Shown piece after piece: positions 1 through 12,459 of a stretch of DNA of 64,000 nt. Location of the stretch: positions 4,848,316 through 4,912,315 of the forward strand of contig NC_053411.1 of assembly GCF_016859285.1 (NCBI RefSeq), written 5' to 3'. The notes below the pieces were generated by a model, which was not told the DNA's origin, ran no database searches, and saw nothing but the letters and a program-made list of their open reading frames with translations. Numbering within the stretch: the first letter of the stretch is position 1; each line of letters opens with the position of its first letter. The DNA comes from Xiphias gladius. Its lineage: Eukaryota; Chordata; Actinopteri; Istiophoriformes; Xiphiidae. Made by a program: the position numbers and the translations under genes.

Positions 1-989
1 AGGATATATTCAGTTAATTAAATCATGAGTTTTATTTTTTGTTATTATCCATCTCTTGTGATAACATTGTACTCACCAAGGTAATTGCTGGGATCTGGGA
101 CAGTGCAAGAAAAAAACGCATTTGTGACATCAAGCGGGTTGTAAACCAGCTGATAGTTTAGCCACATTCTCTAAACCACTGTATCTGGGGGTAAAACCGA
201 AATCGAGGGCACCGTAAATGCCATTTGTCATCAGACTGCTTCTGTTCCTGTGTTTAGTAATGTCACCGCATCCCCAGATGTTAATTTGGTGACTACAATG
301 TAATAATAAATGATCAAAATAATAGACAAATCAACCTTTCAGTAGATCAAAGTTGTCGGAAATTGGAATTGTTCTTTAAGGCCTCGGGGCTGCTCTTGCA
401 CTATACAGCAGAGGTCCATCTGCCATCTTTGGCTGTGCTGATGTCTCATCGTTATTATTATTCCCTTATTGCAGATATACTGGTATCAGCAAATGTGTTA
501 ACAGTAACAAGAAAATATACTGTAGTTCAGAAATGCCAAAGACATGAGGTCACTTAGAAACACTGTCTCCATTTCATAGTTTTAACACAGGACAAGCGCT
601 GAAAAGTTCATTTTTATGCCGTAAAACGGTGTGTATTTTATCTGTTTATGTAAAAAGAATAATATTGGCTGATATATCAATATATGACATTGTAACCCTC
701 GGTATCGGCCGCAGAATTCCTGCATTGGTCGGGTCCTTTATTTAGCGTGAAAATGTACTGAACGGCAAAAGCAACTATAATGACAAATTTACCATCTCAG
801 CCAGCCAAATACAGCCTAATTTGATAGTTCTGAATAATGAGTGATAACCTTTGAAACGTAGCGTCTGAGGAAGCACGATTTACTGTTAAAAAGCAGAAAA
901 CTGCCTCAAGACTTCATGTTGATGACGGAAGGGAGCCTGGGTTAGAGCCGGTCCCAGAGGACACAGTGGTGAGGGATGAGGGGACTCAC

Positions 990-3900
990 CGAGACATCGT
1001 CGACAGGGCAGAGCAGCAGGTCTCTGTGGGGGTCACTGTGGATCTGGGCCTTTCTCTGAAACACCACAGCCTCATAGTCCAGTGGCTCGATAATCTTTGG
1101 CTGCTCCTGAGAGGGGAAGACAGGCAAGAATACAAACGCTTGTCGTTTCAAATAAACAAACTAGACCTATTTGATCACATGTTCTCATTATTTTGTCTTG
1201 ACTGTGGCTCGGGCAAGGTCCACACGCCCCCACTCGTGGAAAGCAGTTAACAAGGGCTCGACCACCGAGAACCTTTCACCACCCGTGTAACAGCAGAGCT
1301 ACAAGAGATCAAAGAGACAACCGCAAAGGTCAGAGGGCCGTCACGGTACAGGGAAATGGTTGCTCAGAGAATTGTGGGTGGATGAAAGAAAAAAAACAAA
1401 AACAGAAGATTGTGAAAGGGAGGCAACTGAGAACAAACATGTAGGCAAAGACAGACAGGGGAGAGAAGGTGAGACAAAACGGTGGGAAAAGAGACTAATT
1501 ATAATAGTTGACTTGATGGAAAATGTGCAGTGAAATGAAGATCATCGTCTTTACCCAAAGTATATGAAATAATGGAAAAAAACACAACAGACATTTGCCA
1601 CATGCATGTTAGCTAAATAATGTATCTTCCTCTTTTGAGTTTCATAGAGAAGTGGATGATATGAAATCATCTTCCCCATTATATCACATAAAGGCCTACA
1701 GGCCAAAACCCAACCTTCCACAACTAGGTCAAGATGTGATCACAAGTATAAACCTAAACCACTCGGAAAGATTCAGAATTAATTCCAAGAAAGTGCCACT
1801 TTAAGCTCAAGCTAAGCAGAGAAGATGGTGATGAATAGCTTAGCCAATAAGCCTTGGCTGAGCAACACCAAGCCGTTTGGACTCAGGCAGAGGAAATCAG
1901 ACTGTATGGATTTGATCAGCTCCTGTGCCACATTACTGAGCCAGTGCCACCGAGTCTGTAGCCAATACACGCGGGGCAGCCGACGTACGGCTTTGTAGAG
2001 GAGTCACTGTGGGGGGAAGGACTCCAAAAACCCAGACTGTGCCCTACAGCTGGGAAAAAGTAAAATCAGTGAGTGATTTTCTACCGTACACTCCGTCATA
2101 TTTCCACTGAAGTGTCGAGCAGCTGAGATGCAGAGCGGTGTTTTCCTACTGTTGGACTCGGCAGAGTGAGAAAGCCAGTAATAAAGTTATGCAGTAGTTT
2201 GGCTGCTGGTTTTTTTTTTTTTTTTTCTGCTGATCTCCCCTCCCAGCACTGGGTATGTTTACATGTGTAGTTATTCTGGATACCAGCTGTTATCTAGGTT
2301 GAGGTCTTCTTTTGAGAGATCCAGTTTAACAGTTTGTGCCCAACTGGCCCCCGTAAAAAAATACTGCTTTCCCCTTTTTTTCCGCTTAAGGCTCGGAAAA
2401 CTTATTTTCTCAACTGGCTTCTTACTAAGAGTGATGGGGTCCAACATGAACACACAATTTTCTGCCAAAGTTTGAACAGTTAGGGGTTATTTCACATGAA
2501 GTGCCTCAGACTTTAAATCAAGTTCAGGGGTTATAAGTCACTTTAAAGTTGAGAGAATAAGTTAATTCCATATTGTCTGACAGTATCACATCTATACTTT
2601 ATATTGTGTATCAGCGAGCTCCAGCTTCACATTAAAGCTAGATGATGTTTCAAACATCATCTAGCATTCAAACATTCTAACAAGCATTCTAACATTCAAA
2701 CCCAAGACACCATGTTTTCACGGCTGCTTCATTCCATCAAACAGAAATATGCGAGTTGTTGTGTGCATCATTTTTACACGCACTTCCTCAATTTTCAGCC
2801 TGACATGTTTGGTATCCTTGGAAACTTTGGGATCTCCCCTGGAACTTGAAAAAAATATATGCTGTGGGTTTGAACGATGTTTGGCTGGAAAGTTTAAGGG
2901 GTTAAAATCTCCCCCTTGTTTGTGCACAAGCCACTACGGGAAAGAAAGAACGTTTTCCTTCCATGTTGTCTAACCAGCAATTTGGCCCCTGAAATCCAGT
3001 AAGCTGGTTACATGTACATGTTCGCTGCAAATCTTTCCATCAGACCCTGACTTTCTTAGTTGTCCACATAAACCCTGCGTCTCACATTTTTTGGAACCAC
3101 TAATCTAAATAAAATCTTCCCGACCCTATTAATACTTGTGAAACGCAAAATTTGGTATTCGTCAATATCTCTGTGTCATTTAGCATCACTCTGATCTTTT
3201 TAACTACAGGCCCACTACTCATTGGACAACCAGCAGCCTGAGCAGCAGCAAAACACAACACCTCCAAGTCTGCTAAAAGCATTAGATATGGCTGTGCCGC
3301 GCCTGCACCCGAAGCTGCAGCTCCGCTTCCTGTCATGTGCAACAAGCTGAACCGCAGAGTCAGAGGCAACTGCTCCGCAGCGCACAGTGGCTCGGCTGCA
3401 GCACTGATCATATTACAGAGAAAGAGAGAGCGAGAGAAAGGGAGGGAGGGGAAGCAAGTTGAGAGAGAAGAAAAGACAGATGAGAAAAAGTTCTGCTTTT
3501 CTTCGTAGAAGAGGAAAGAAGCTGAAGAATCACAAACAGTTAGCTGTGAAGCCACAGACTCACTGATTGAGAAACACAGAGAAACAGAGAGAGATGCTAA
3601 ACCACTAAAGGACATGGCCTAACACTTGGGTGTAGCCGTATGATGGATGCAAATCAACGCACTTTCCCATCTTATTTATGACACGCTCTCTCCTGTCAGC
3701 TATCAGTCTGGCTGGAGAACACTCAAACGCCAATCACTGAGTACAAAGCACAACTCCCAGTCTGCCGTCGGGGGACTGTGACGAAGGTGGCGACGATGAT
3801 GGTGTTAGCAGGGGTGCGCTGCCAGACGTCTGCGCCCCCCCTTACAGCTCGGCAGATGTAAGGCACTCACGACTCCAACACGACCAGGTGGATTTTACCA

Positions 3901-6900
3901 CGTTGGCTCTAGGAGCTTACGCCTACACACAATGGATGAGTGCGCAAACACACAATGACATGCAAGTCACATATAGTATGAGGCCGCTCAACTGTCCCAC
4001 AGCTGACCCTAGTAAGTGCCCTGGTCTGGGTGTATATGAGCAGCACGGACACACGGAGGCTCATTCGTGGGAAGAAAAGGAGCCTTGCAAGCTTCTTTTA
4101 TCCTTTTATTACTCCCCATCTATTCCCAAAAAAATGTATTAATATATAAATAGAGCCACCTTTTTGCATTAACATGATTTCACATTAGGGGTGTGCTCTT
4201 AGGTAAAGGATTTAAACACCAAATATATAGAAAATGATTTAGAATTTAAGTTTCCAAAACGTCTCGATATATAGCTAAAAAATACACTGTTTTTCTGTTA
4301 ATTAGACAGTTGACTAGCTTAACTTCATTCCTTTTTTATTGTTACTAGCAAATAACCGACTAGAAGTGTGTTGTTGTCCAGTGAAAACGCTGTGTCCCCA
4401 AAATGTCAACTTTCCATTACACAAGAAAAAAAAGCCTCACTTGAAGCTTTGTGACGGTGCATTTTAACCCCACCCACCAAACCCCCATATCGCATTTAAT
4501 CCTTCTGTATATTTAACAACTTCACCAAAAGATGACCAAATATAGAACTGTATGGTTTCACTGGACAGGGATGTGGTAGGCTACACGGCAGAGGGAAATG
4601 TCAACCGGATTGAGTGTTTCTACTAACTGCATACTGACGTGCTTGGTTGGGCATAGAATCACATGGAGGCTGATGTTTCCGTGTCCTCTGCACGGCAACA
4701 GATTACATTTTTATTTGCATAGCAGAGGTTTACAAACCTTCTCTGTGCTGCCCCCATTTGGAAGCTTAAACCCCTCCCCCCTCAACAAAACCCTTAAATA
4801 GATTTCATTTTTATATACTGGTAATAATACAACACCAAGGAAACTAATTATAAGAGGAGCCAAGTTGAAGTTAATGAATTAACATTATCAAGGATACAGT
4901 TTAAACACACAAAGGACACAAGCCGTAATTACAGTATCCTCAGAAATAGATAGACAGCTTGATATTTGAAGTAGCCTGACCTGACATGACAGAAGGCACC
5001 TATACATCACAGGCTTCACAGAATTTATCTTTTTAGAATCAAGTGCTCCAAGAGATGGGGACTGTATGGTCCCTTCCATTGATCTGGCTGATAAATCCTG
5101 CCCACTGGTTCCCCAACATCTTTATGTATAAATAGACAGGCAATCACAGACACAGAAGAGGACCTGACAACGGTTATTCAACAGATTTTTCTATGAACTC
5201 AGGGAAAACCAGTAATCAGACACATCAGCTGATGGAAATTCCCATGAGGCAACTTAATATTAATTGGCATAAGGTTGGTTTACATCATTTAGAGAAAAAA
5301 AAAAATACATATTATAAAGCTTTATTTGACTTCCTGCTTGGAAACATGTCAAACCTGTTTGTTCCCGAGAAATCTAAAAGCAGACACTGGACGGAACTGA
5401 CTGACTTGATAGAGATGGAGAAGTCAAGAATGAACACACAAAACACGCAGAGAAAGCATGGTCACAGCATGCCTGAGGGAATCCCCATGTGAGAGGAACG
5501 CGGGCCATGCACCCTCCACAAAACAGGGTTTGTTCTCAGTTACCAAGCCAACCGTTGACTCCATAAAATGAGCTGCCAAAACCTGCTACTCTCAAACAGG
5601 AAAACAGAAAAAAAAAAAAAAAATCACAACAGAACACAAATAATACACATGACTACAAACAAGAAAACAGACACACACACACACACACACACACACCTTT
5701 GTTGTGGAAAATCAGAACCTTATCACAAGATTATTATGCTGGGAAACTCTTGACGTCACTCCTCTCGAGAGGATCATCATAAGACTACAGACTACGGACC
5801 TCAGAATCCCAAGGGAACAAGAGTTTATCTCATACAAACTCACCCAGCTTCCACTCTCTAAACAGTCCAAGATGTATGACTGTCGTGATTTCAGGCGGAA
5901 GTTGCAGTTTGTCACTGTCACATAGTGAGAAAGTGTCTCAAGTTATCAGGTGGTTTCAGTTGAACCAGAAACACACCAAGATATCAGCAGGCCAGCGGCA
6001 ATCTGCAGTGACATCTCGGGAAGATTGAAGACAATGTCATGCCTTTGAATAAATGACATGAAAAGGATTTCACACAGACACAAACACACACACACGGGCG
6101 TGCATACACAGGCACACAAATGCTGTATCAGCTGGATCCTAAATGCTATTCATCTCAAGCCACTGCGCCTAATCCCTTCTCATTACTGGGGTCCCAGTCC
6201 CAAGCCCCCATCAGTCCCCGTCAGCCACCGGCACTGCCATTCATTCGAAAGGAGGAAAAATAAACCATTAAAAAGCTTCTGCTGTGCACACCCGTCATTG
6301 CCACATTAATTATGAAGACATGCATCAACTGTCGTCCTTTCTTTTTTTTTTTTTTTTTACACAGTGTGCAGAAATAAAGAGGCACGCGCGCGCGCAAACA
6401 CACACACGCGCGCGCAAACACACACACACACGCACAGCTCCAAGGCAAGGACAGGGAAGCCATGCTGCAGCTGTCCAACTGGCACTGCTCCTCATCCGCC
6501 AGCACACAAAAGGAGCCGCAAAAGACCGAAAAGCCATGTGTTTCCGTGGACAGTCCTATTAACCCCCTGACGCTGGCGATTTCGAGAAACCAAGCCCGCA
6601 CATCGGAGTTGGATTCACGGCACGTTGTCTGCTTTTAAGGTTACACAGTGTGTGGCACCGACAAATGAGGCTGTGTAATTGTTTCCGTGCGTCCAGAGAC
6701 GCAGCGGAGCTTCGCGGGAGCTGTTGGGTTGTTGGGACAAACGCAGTGAATGAAAACTGGTGAAAAGAAAAAAAAAAAAAAAGCGGAAATAAGAGAGTCA
6801 GATGAATCTGTGGATAAACGAGAAAGAACGGCGTCTAATTAGAGAAAGGCTTAGCCTGGCTAAAGGGCACCGAGGGGAGCGGAGTTAGCAGGCTAACCAG

Positions 6901-7071
6901 TTAGTTACAGTCTCCCAGTCAGCTAAAATGACCGCCGCCGGTCCACAGACAGCGGGCTCGGCTCACCACAAGGTCCACGGTGCTCCTCACAGCCTCCGAC
7001 ACGCTCTGCCTGACTTCCGCGGCCGTCCCGGGCTTGCTCAGCCTCTTTGTGAATTTCCGCACCTCGGACAT
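990..7071 (-). CDS. dock11: DOCK-D family Rho GEF, first two coding exons (dock11-like), partial
   Basis: DOCK-D (zizimin) proteins are large exchange factors for Cdc42/Rac-type GTPases. Two exons are visible. Coding exon 1 (7071 down to 6967, 35 codons) starts [20 protein letters not shown] and ends at a GTGAGC donor. Coding exon 2 (1106 down to 990, 39 codons) follows a TCTCAG acceptor, reads [20 protein letters not shown] and continues to PVDDVS before a GTGAGT donor. Both exon ends are codon-complete, so they join in frame. Of the family, SEAVR and SDPxRDLL look most like DOCK11 while EQPK is DOCK9-like, so the paralog call is moderate. Only the conserved N-terminal extension is present; the PH, DHR1 and DHR2 domains must lie left of position 1. 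Intron 1 is about 5.9 kb. I could not place exon 3 within 1-989. The start ATG is the first in the conserved frame. Confidence 0.75.
2637..2665. repeat. perfect 14-bp inverted repeat with 1-nt spacer
   Basis: GCTAGATGATGTTT at 2637-2650 is followed by a single C and then its exact reverse complement at 2652-2665. Directly after it comes a short run of near-repeats of the form ATTCTAACA/ATTCAAAC (2665-2700). It lies inside the dock11-like intron 1. Confidence 0.85.
5671..5696. repeat. (AC)13 microsatellite
   Basis: Uninterrupted dinucleotide tract in dock11-like intron 1. Confidence 0.9.
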
Positions 7072-7299
7072 AGTGCTGCTCCGGTCAGAGTCCACGGGGA
7101 GAATATGGGCATGCCGCGGCACCGGTCGGGAGCGGGAGCGGCAGCGGCAGCGGCGTTGTGTGACAGCCAGATGCGGGGGGTTTGCGTCCGAAGGGGAGCC
7201 AGCCAGCGGTTTTCGCGTCGCGAGGCGGGGCTGGTGCTGCTGATGAGAGGAGACCAGAGAGGGTTGGCGAGAGCGAGATGCTTCACTCTTACTCACTTC

Positions 7300-8590
7300 C
7301 GTTTCTCCTTAGTGGAGCGGCGTCATCAAAGATCGTTTATGTACGAAAAAAACATCACAGCGGGCGCTGACCTGACAGTTTCTGTTACAATTTTTTCAAA
7401 ATAAATGTGTCTCCAAGACTAAAAGCATTAAAAAAATAATAATAATCAATTCGAACGTGTTTTAAAATAGTTTAATACTCAACTGAATTAGGGCAAATGT
7501 GCCTCTTTTGGTGTCAATGAATAATGGCCTTATTTCTGTGCAACATTCTTTTTATTGACACGGTTTCATTGCTGTTTAAAAGCTAAATACTGCAGGAATA
7601 AAGTAAATCTAACGACTCTGCGGAGAACTTATACTATCATTCCTGTGAGTTGTGATAAAGGTTGATATGCCAGTGACAAAAACCTAAACTTAAACTAAGT
7701 AGGGTCACTCCACAACTGCTGTGACATGTGAAGTGTTGGTGAACAGGAGATCGACTCATTAGAGAGCTGGAATTGTTCAATGCTGAACTTGAATTTATCA
7801 AACAGCACAACCCAGAATTTAAGAGGGATAATAACAAACATCCTTTACTCTCTCCCAGGTGCTTCGTTCTGTGCAAGTTTTAAATTGTTTAATTGAAAAA
7901 AAAAAAGGTTGTATGCTGTATCAAATATTAAATCTCTTTTCTATAGTAAAAGAATAGGCAAACAAAGCAAAGACGCGTGGTATAGCTTCACTATGTCCAG
8001 TAAAAGTGGGAAACAGTTCAGTGTAGGACAGGATTATAACATGGAAGTATGTCGATGTCAGTCAAAATTTACAATATACTGCCCCCTGGGGGAAGAGGTT
8101 GCAAATTGCAGATATATGGCATTGAACCGTTAAAGTCATTGTTTCCAAGCAATCAAAAAAAAGAAGCCGCAAAGTAGCAGGTTTAATGTGAGGGTTGTAC
8201 TAGAAAATCATTACATTTCTCATTTTCATAATATTGATGTTGCTGGCTCACATATGCAGCATATACACCAAACGTATAGAATGTGTAGGCCTCGGACATT
8301 TTTGTGGTATTGAGCTGCAGCCCGTTTCACAATGGCCATCTTTTGCACTGAACAGATGCTTCACGGCTGCCTCTGCCGACTAGGAGGCAAATTTTAGGGG
8401 CAGAGGTACTTTGCACAGTTGTCAGTATGAATGTAGAGATTCTCAGTATAAGAGGATATAGAAAACAAAAGTGATGAGTACTAAACAAGCACTGAACTCT
8501 AAATGGGTTTGGGAAGAAACAAAGAAAAGCTGAAATACTGATTACCATGGTGATGCAATGAAGAGGCTTGAGTATTTCAGGAAAATTTAA
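7300..8590. other. intergenic, dock11-like 5' end to haus4 3' end
   Basis: Both flanking genes are on the minus strand. The left edge holds the GC-rich putative 5' UTR/promoter of the dock11-like gene, including an ETS-like CGGAAGTG on the minus strand near 7295-7302. The rest is AT-rich, with short open frames only and no recognised element. Confidence 0.45.
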
Positions 8591-8596
8591 TTTATT
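8591..8596 (-). promoter_or_regulatory. polyadenylation signal AATAAA for haus4
   Basis: TTTATT on the plus strand, about 185 bp past the haus4 stop codon, is the canonical AATAAA hexamer on the coding strand. Confidence 0.6.
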
Positions 8597-8779
8597 GAAG
8601 TGAATGAAACAACAGTTTAAAGTTAGGAGCTCTAATGGTAGCCTTCAGTTAACACACTCACTACTGTACATGCTACATGCTACATGTGTCAAGCGTCCAA
8701 ACGCCAGCATGTCATTGTGAGCAATGACATGCTGCGAACAGGTAATGGCCGGCTGTTGTCCCAGCATCAGACGTGATCT

Positions 8780-11700
8780 TCACTTGTTATTGTACTGGGT
8801 GAACTCCCTCAGAGCCCAGTTTTTCATTTCTATCTCCTGCCGTAATCTGCAGTACTCTTCGGCCAGGGCCTCAAACTCTTTGCCCAAGATCTCAAAGGAG
8901 GCCAGTTTTAACTCCACAGACTGCTTCTCCACCTGACAGGCCTTCAGCTCAGACTCCAACTTTTCCCTGAAATTGAGATGTAACAGAAAAAGGTTTTTAG
9001 AAAAACTGGCCACGTGATAGCTCCTATAATTACTTTTCTGAGGGCTTTAATAAGGAAAAATCCAAAGAACATGACAAAGACGTGTGAGAAGTAGTATGAC
9101 TTTCTTCAACTATTAGTTGCCCTTCAGAAGACAGCTATGACCGAAGTGTTCCTGTGGAGAAATATGAATAAAATTGCCATTACGTGACAAAACTTAGAAA
9201 TAAATCAGATAGACAAAAAGTCTCTTGCCTTATCTTTCTATGAGCAGATATTAAGTCAGCTGTGTATGTGTCCAGCTGGATTTCCACCATCTCAGCCCTT
9301 TGAAGGGAAAGAAAAACAAGTATGAGAAACAGAAATGCATGTATGACTTATACATCTTCTTCTTTTGTTATTTGATATCGCCTCGTATCAATAACTTAAT
9401 GTTCAGTATGATTTACAGTAACAATGAACTGATATTTTGGCACTGCATGCTATAACTGAGATCACCTTTAAAAGAAATATTATAACAAAAAAGACATGAC
9501 GAGTATTCCCAGTATTTAGCTGATTGAGAAGTTGGCATTTTATGGGGATTTTTCCCATCACGTCACTTAACTCAACTGATAAATTAGTGACAGAATAAAA
9601 ATATCATGGTTTAAAATGCCAGTGTGTATAGGAAAATACTGAATATTGGGTACTAGTATCAAAACTAATGCATCCCTAACTTACATGGATACTCTTTTGT
9701 GCCTACCAGCAACACCATTTTACTTGAGATGTCTGTTCTTCACAATAAACGATATTATAATATTAGAGTTGGATAGTTTAAAATAATGCAAAGTTCCAAG
9801 CATCTAATGCTTGCACGCCATAATATAATAAGAATTTGAGTTTATTGATCTAGTAAGTCTTCTGAGTAAGGACAAATAATTGTCTGCAATGTCTAATTTA
9901 TTTATGTAGGTGAAGTATTGAACTCTGCTTACTTTATCTTCTGTAAGACTAATTCACATTTGCCTTCAAAGTAGTCCAACTTCTTCCTGTCCAAATCTGT
10001 CTGGATCTTCAGCCTGTGGTCCAAGATGAAAGACTGGAGAAGCTGAATACACTTTGTCAGCTCCTGGCAAGGGAACAAAAGAACAGAACAATATTGTTGT
10101 GACAAAAGTAACAGAACATGAAAATTGTTAAGTATTTTAGTCTGGAAACAATTCCCAGTGATTGGGTTTCTTCAAGTGATGCAAACACCACAGAATGCCC
10201 ATCATTATATAAAGTACTCTGTATGTGGCAACCTGCAAAAAACAGAAATTTAGGTTAGTTTAAGTTAGGTTCCTCTACTTAACTAAATACATTTATAGGA
10301 GGACTTACAGAGAGGTAGAGTTGAGTCTGTCTCAGCAGGAGGACTGTGTTTTCCCTGCAGGTCTCCTTCAGACTCTCTGCTCTTTTCTTCTCTTTGTCCA
10401 GCTGGACTGACAGATGGCACAACTTGCTTTTCTTCAGACCCTCACTATCATTCTCTAGAAGAGATTACAAACCAACACCCTGTGCGTGATGCCCATGCAG
10501 ATCAATCAAGTGATATAAAAAGGTTGTCAAAGTGAGTGATAAGTTAAATTTTACTGGTAACCAGAGATAAATCAGCATTTTGTGACTGTACCCCATTCAG
10601 GTTGATAGTAACAGAGGAGGTTCAGACACTTTTTCTTCAGATGTTTCTCCAGCTCTCTGGGTAGACTCTGTTTCATTCTTTGTACATTCTGGTAAAGATA
10701 AACATAGCATTGGCATGGGGAAAGCACACATGGCCTGTATTAATAATTCGTATAACAGTGGTTTTATTTGAAATTTGTTTCCCCGAACAATATGTCTACT
10801 GTACATCTTTGTGCTGAGAAATCATACCAACTTAATTTTTTATTTAGGCATTACAAATTCAGAAACGACACATTTATACCAAAAGCAAGATTTTTTAACT
10901 CTGTCGGTGAATGCACTGTAGTTTTGACTCACCTTCTCTGACGGCATGAGCTCCATCACCTGTTTGGTGTTCAGGCCCAGAACAGAGGGCTGGTCCTGGT
11001 TGGTAGTGCTACTGGGATCTAGCTGTCTGACACACTGGGCCACCAGCAGACACTTCTCCATCGTCTCATAGAACTACACACACAAGCAAAGCAAGTGATA
11101 TATTACAGATGTAATTTTATTACAGATAAGTTTCATCCTAATCAGTAAAACGCTGCTGATATCTGTCTCCTCTTGTCACTTTGGTAAAAATGAACATACA
11201 ATGTGCAGTTTAACAATATCATAATATATGATAGATTTCTGGGTGCTGAAGTTCAAATGTTTTAAGCAGTTACCTTTAGCTGCAGTTTGGACCTTGGAAC
11301 GCCAGAGCAAGTTGCGTAGTGTGGCTTTTATGACTACAAATAGGTATGTTTTCGGTTGATCACTTCAGCTGTTTGTGCAATTGTAGACTGTGCATAAGAA
11401 AAGTACCATGTTCTGGTCAGGGGGTACAGTGGCATGGTGCTTCCTGACACAGTGGTCCTGGATCATCTCCTGCAGCCCTCGGTGGAGGCTCTCAGAGCGC
11501 AGCCAGTGACGCCTCTGGCTCTGCAGCTTCTGTTCAGCCTGGCAAAAAGGCATCCGTAAGCGCTCACAGATACATAAAAACTGACGAACTCAGACCTCTG
11601 TAGGAAGGGAAAGATTCCCCCTAGGTGACTGCAATTCTAACTGGTTACCAGTAGAGGTCGGTGAGTCGTAAACTATTCACTGTGTCATTAAATACAATTA

Positions 11701-12180
11701 ACTTCTCCTCATGAAGTGGCAAATCCAGCATATGGCCGTTCGGGTCTAACCACAGTTTAGTTTGAACTGCATCAGGTAATACTGCACTTTGCAAAGCAAG
11801 TGCGCGTGTAGGTTATCAAATGTGGGCGGTAGCATCGCTGAGGGCTTCGTGCCCTTGTGAGCGTAGTGCTGTCGATACCTTGTCCAGCTCTGTCTTCAGC
11901 GACACAGTGAGTCCGGTTTGGTCCACATGTTGAGCCAGGGTGGCCAGGAGCTTACAGAACTGGGGGTTCCTGGTCAGATCCTCCTCCGTCATGTCACACA
12001 GAGGGAAGGAGGCGAGAACTGGGTGGGAGTGTAGTAAATACAGTAAGCGCCATACGTGTATTTTGCCAGCGTAAGTCTTTGCAGCAGTTAACGCAGTAAA
12101 CTTGTTTTCTTACCCTGTTGACGCAAGCTGTCGCCCTTCCCAAGCGACGACACGAGTGTAAACTCGGCACCAGCGGACAT
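8780..12180 (-). CDS. haus4: HAUS augmin-like complex subunit 4
   Basis: HAUS4 is a coiled-coil subunit of augmin, which recruits gamma-tubulin to existing spindle microtubules. Nine coding exons join in frame to 369 residues (human about 363): 12180-12114, 12018-11879, 11538-11407, 11073-10933, 10688-10592, 10454-10309, 10063-9933, 9297-9229 and 8966-8780 (stop). Family landmarks in order are LRQQ then PLCDMTEEDL, HWLRSESLHRGLQEM, LGLNTKQVMELMPSEK, LKKKCLNLLCYY, and the C-terminal LGKEFEALAEEYCRLRQEIE followed by KNWALREF. The start ATG at 12180 opens an exon whose one-base overhang fits the next acceptor exactly. All introns are GT-AG except the one after 9229, which has a GC donor (AAG|GCAAGA). 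The gene runs tail-to-head toward the dock11-like gene and is divergent from fxr2. Confidence 0.93.
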
Positions 12181-12330
12181 CTTTCAGCTCCAATGTCTTC
12201 CTTATTAACCCAGCGCAACTTGTCTATTTGTGGATTTCTCGTGGCTTTTCCCCTGCTAGCACAAACACGACACGAAAATGAATTGAGTACTTCCCGAATC
12301 AAGTTGCGCGCCTCCGCATGAACCGTGCCT

Positions 12331-12335
12331 ATTGG
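12331..12335 (-). promoter_or_regulatory. CCAAT box upstream of haus4
   Basis: ATTGG on the plus strand is a CCAAT box in the minus direction, about 150 bp upstream of the haus4 ATG in a GC-rich stretch. NF-Y sites at this distance are common in cell-cycle genes; the assignment is inference. Confidence 0.4.
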
Positions 12336-12459
12336 CTAACTGAAGCCGCGTGACCAACACAATCACAGTGCGACTATGCCAAGTACTGCCTGCCTGCGAG
12401 AACTGCATGCCGCTCGCGGGAGCGCGCACTGCGAAAGCGGAAAATGGAATCACTCCTAA

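Larger units (their letters stand above)
1107..6966 (-). other. intron 1 of the dock11-like gene, no second gene seen
   Basis: This 5.9 kb lies between the two visible dock11-like exons. It holds a (CA)13 tract at 5671-5696, a mixed CA/CG tract at about 6383-6435, poly-A and poly-T runs, and a perfect 14-bp inverted repeat at 2637-2665. Several open frames of 60-170 codons occur on both strands (for example 3100-3615 minus) but have low-complexity or compositionally odd translations and no recognised domain, so I treat them as chance. Confidence 0.6.

Noticed and set aside
60-110. Possible dock11-like exon 3 ending at a GTGAGT donor on the minus strand near 75
   Set aside because: The reading before the donor (TVPDPSNYL) does not match the expected DOCK sequence beyond TVP, and the nearest acceptor leaves only 18 bp.
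3100-3615. 171-codon open frame on the minus strand in dock11-like intron 1
   Set aside because: Serine/leucine/alanine-rich translation from a purine-rich tract, no domain, no splice context; most likely chance.
6919-7404. Overlapping open frames on both strands around the dock11-like first exon
   Set aside because: GC-rich CpG-island sequence gives long frames by chance; only the [11 protein letters not shown] frame with a donor is supported.
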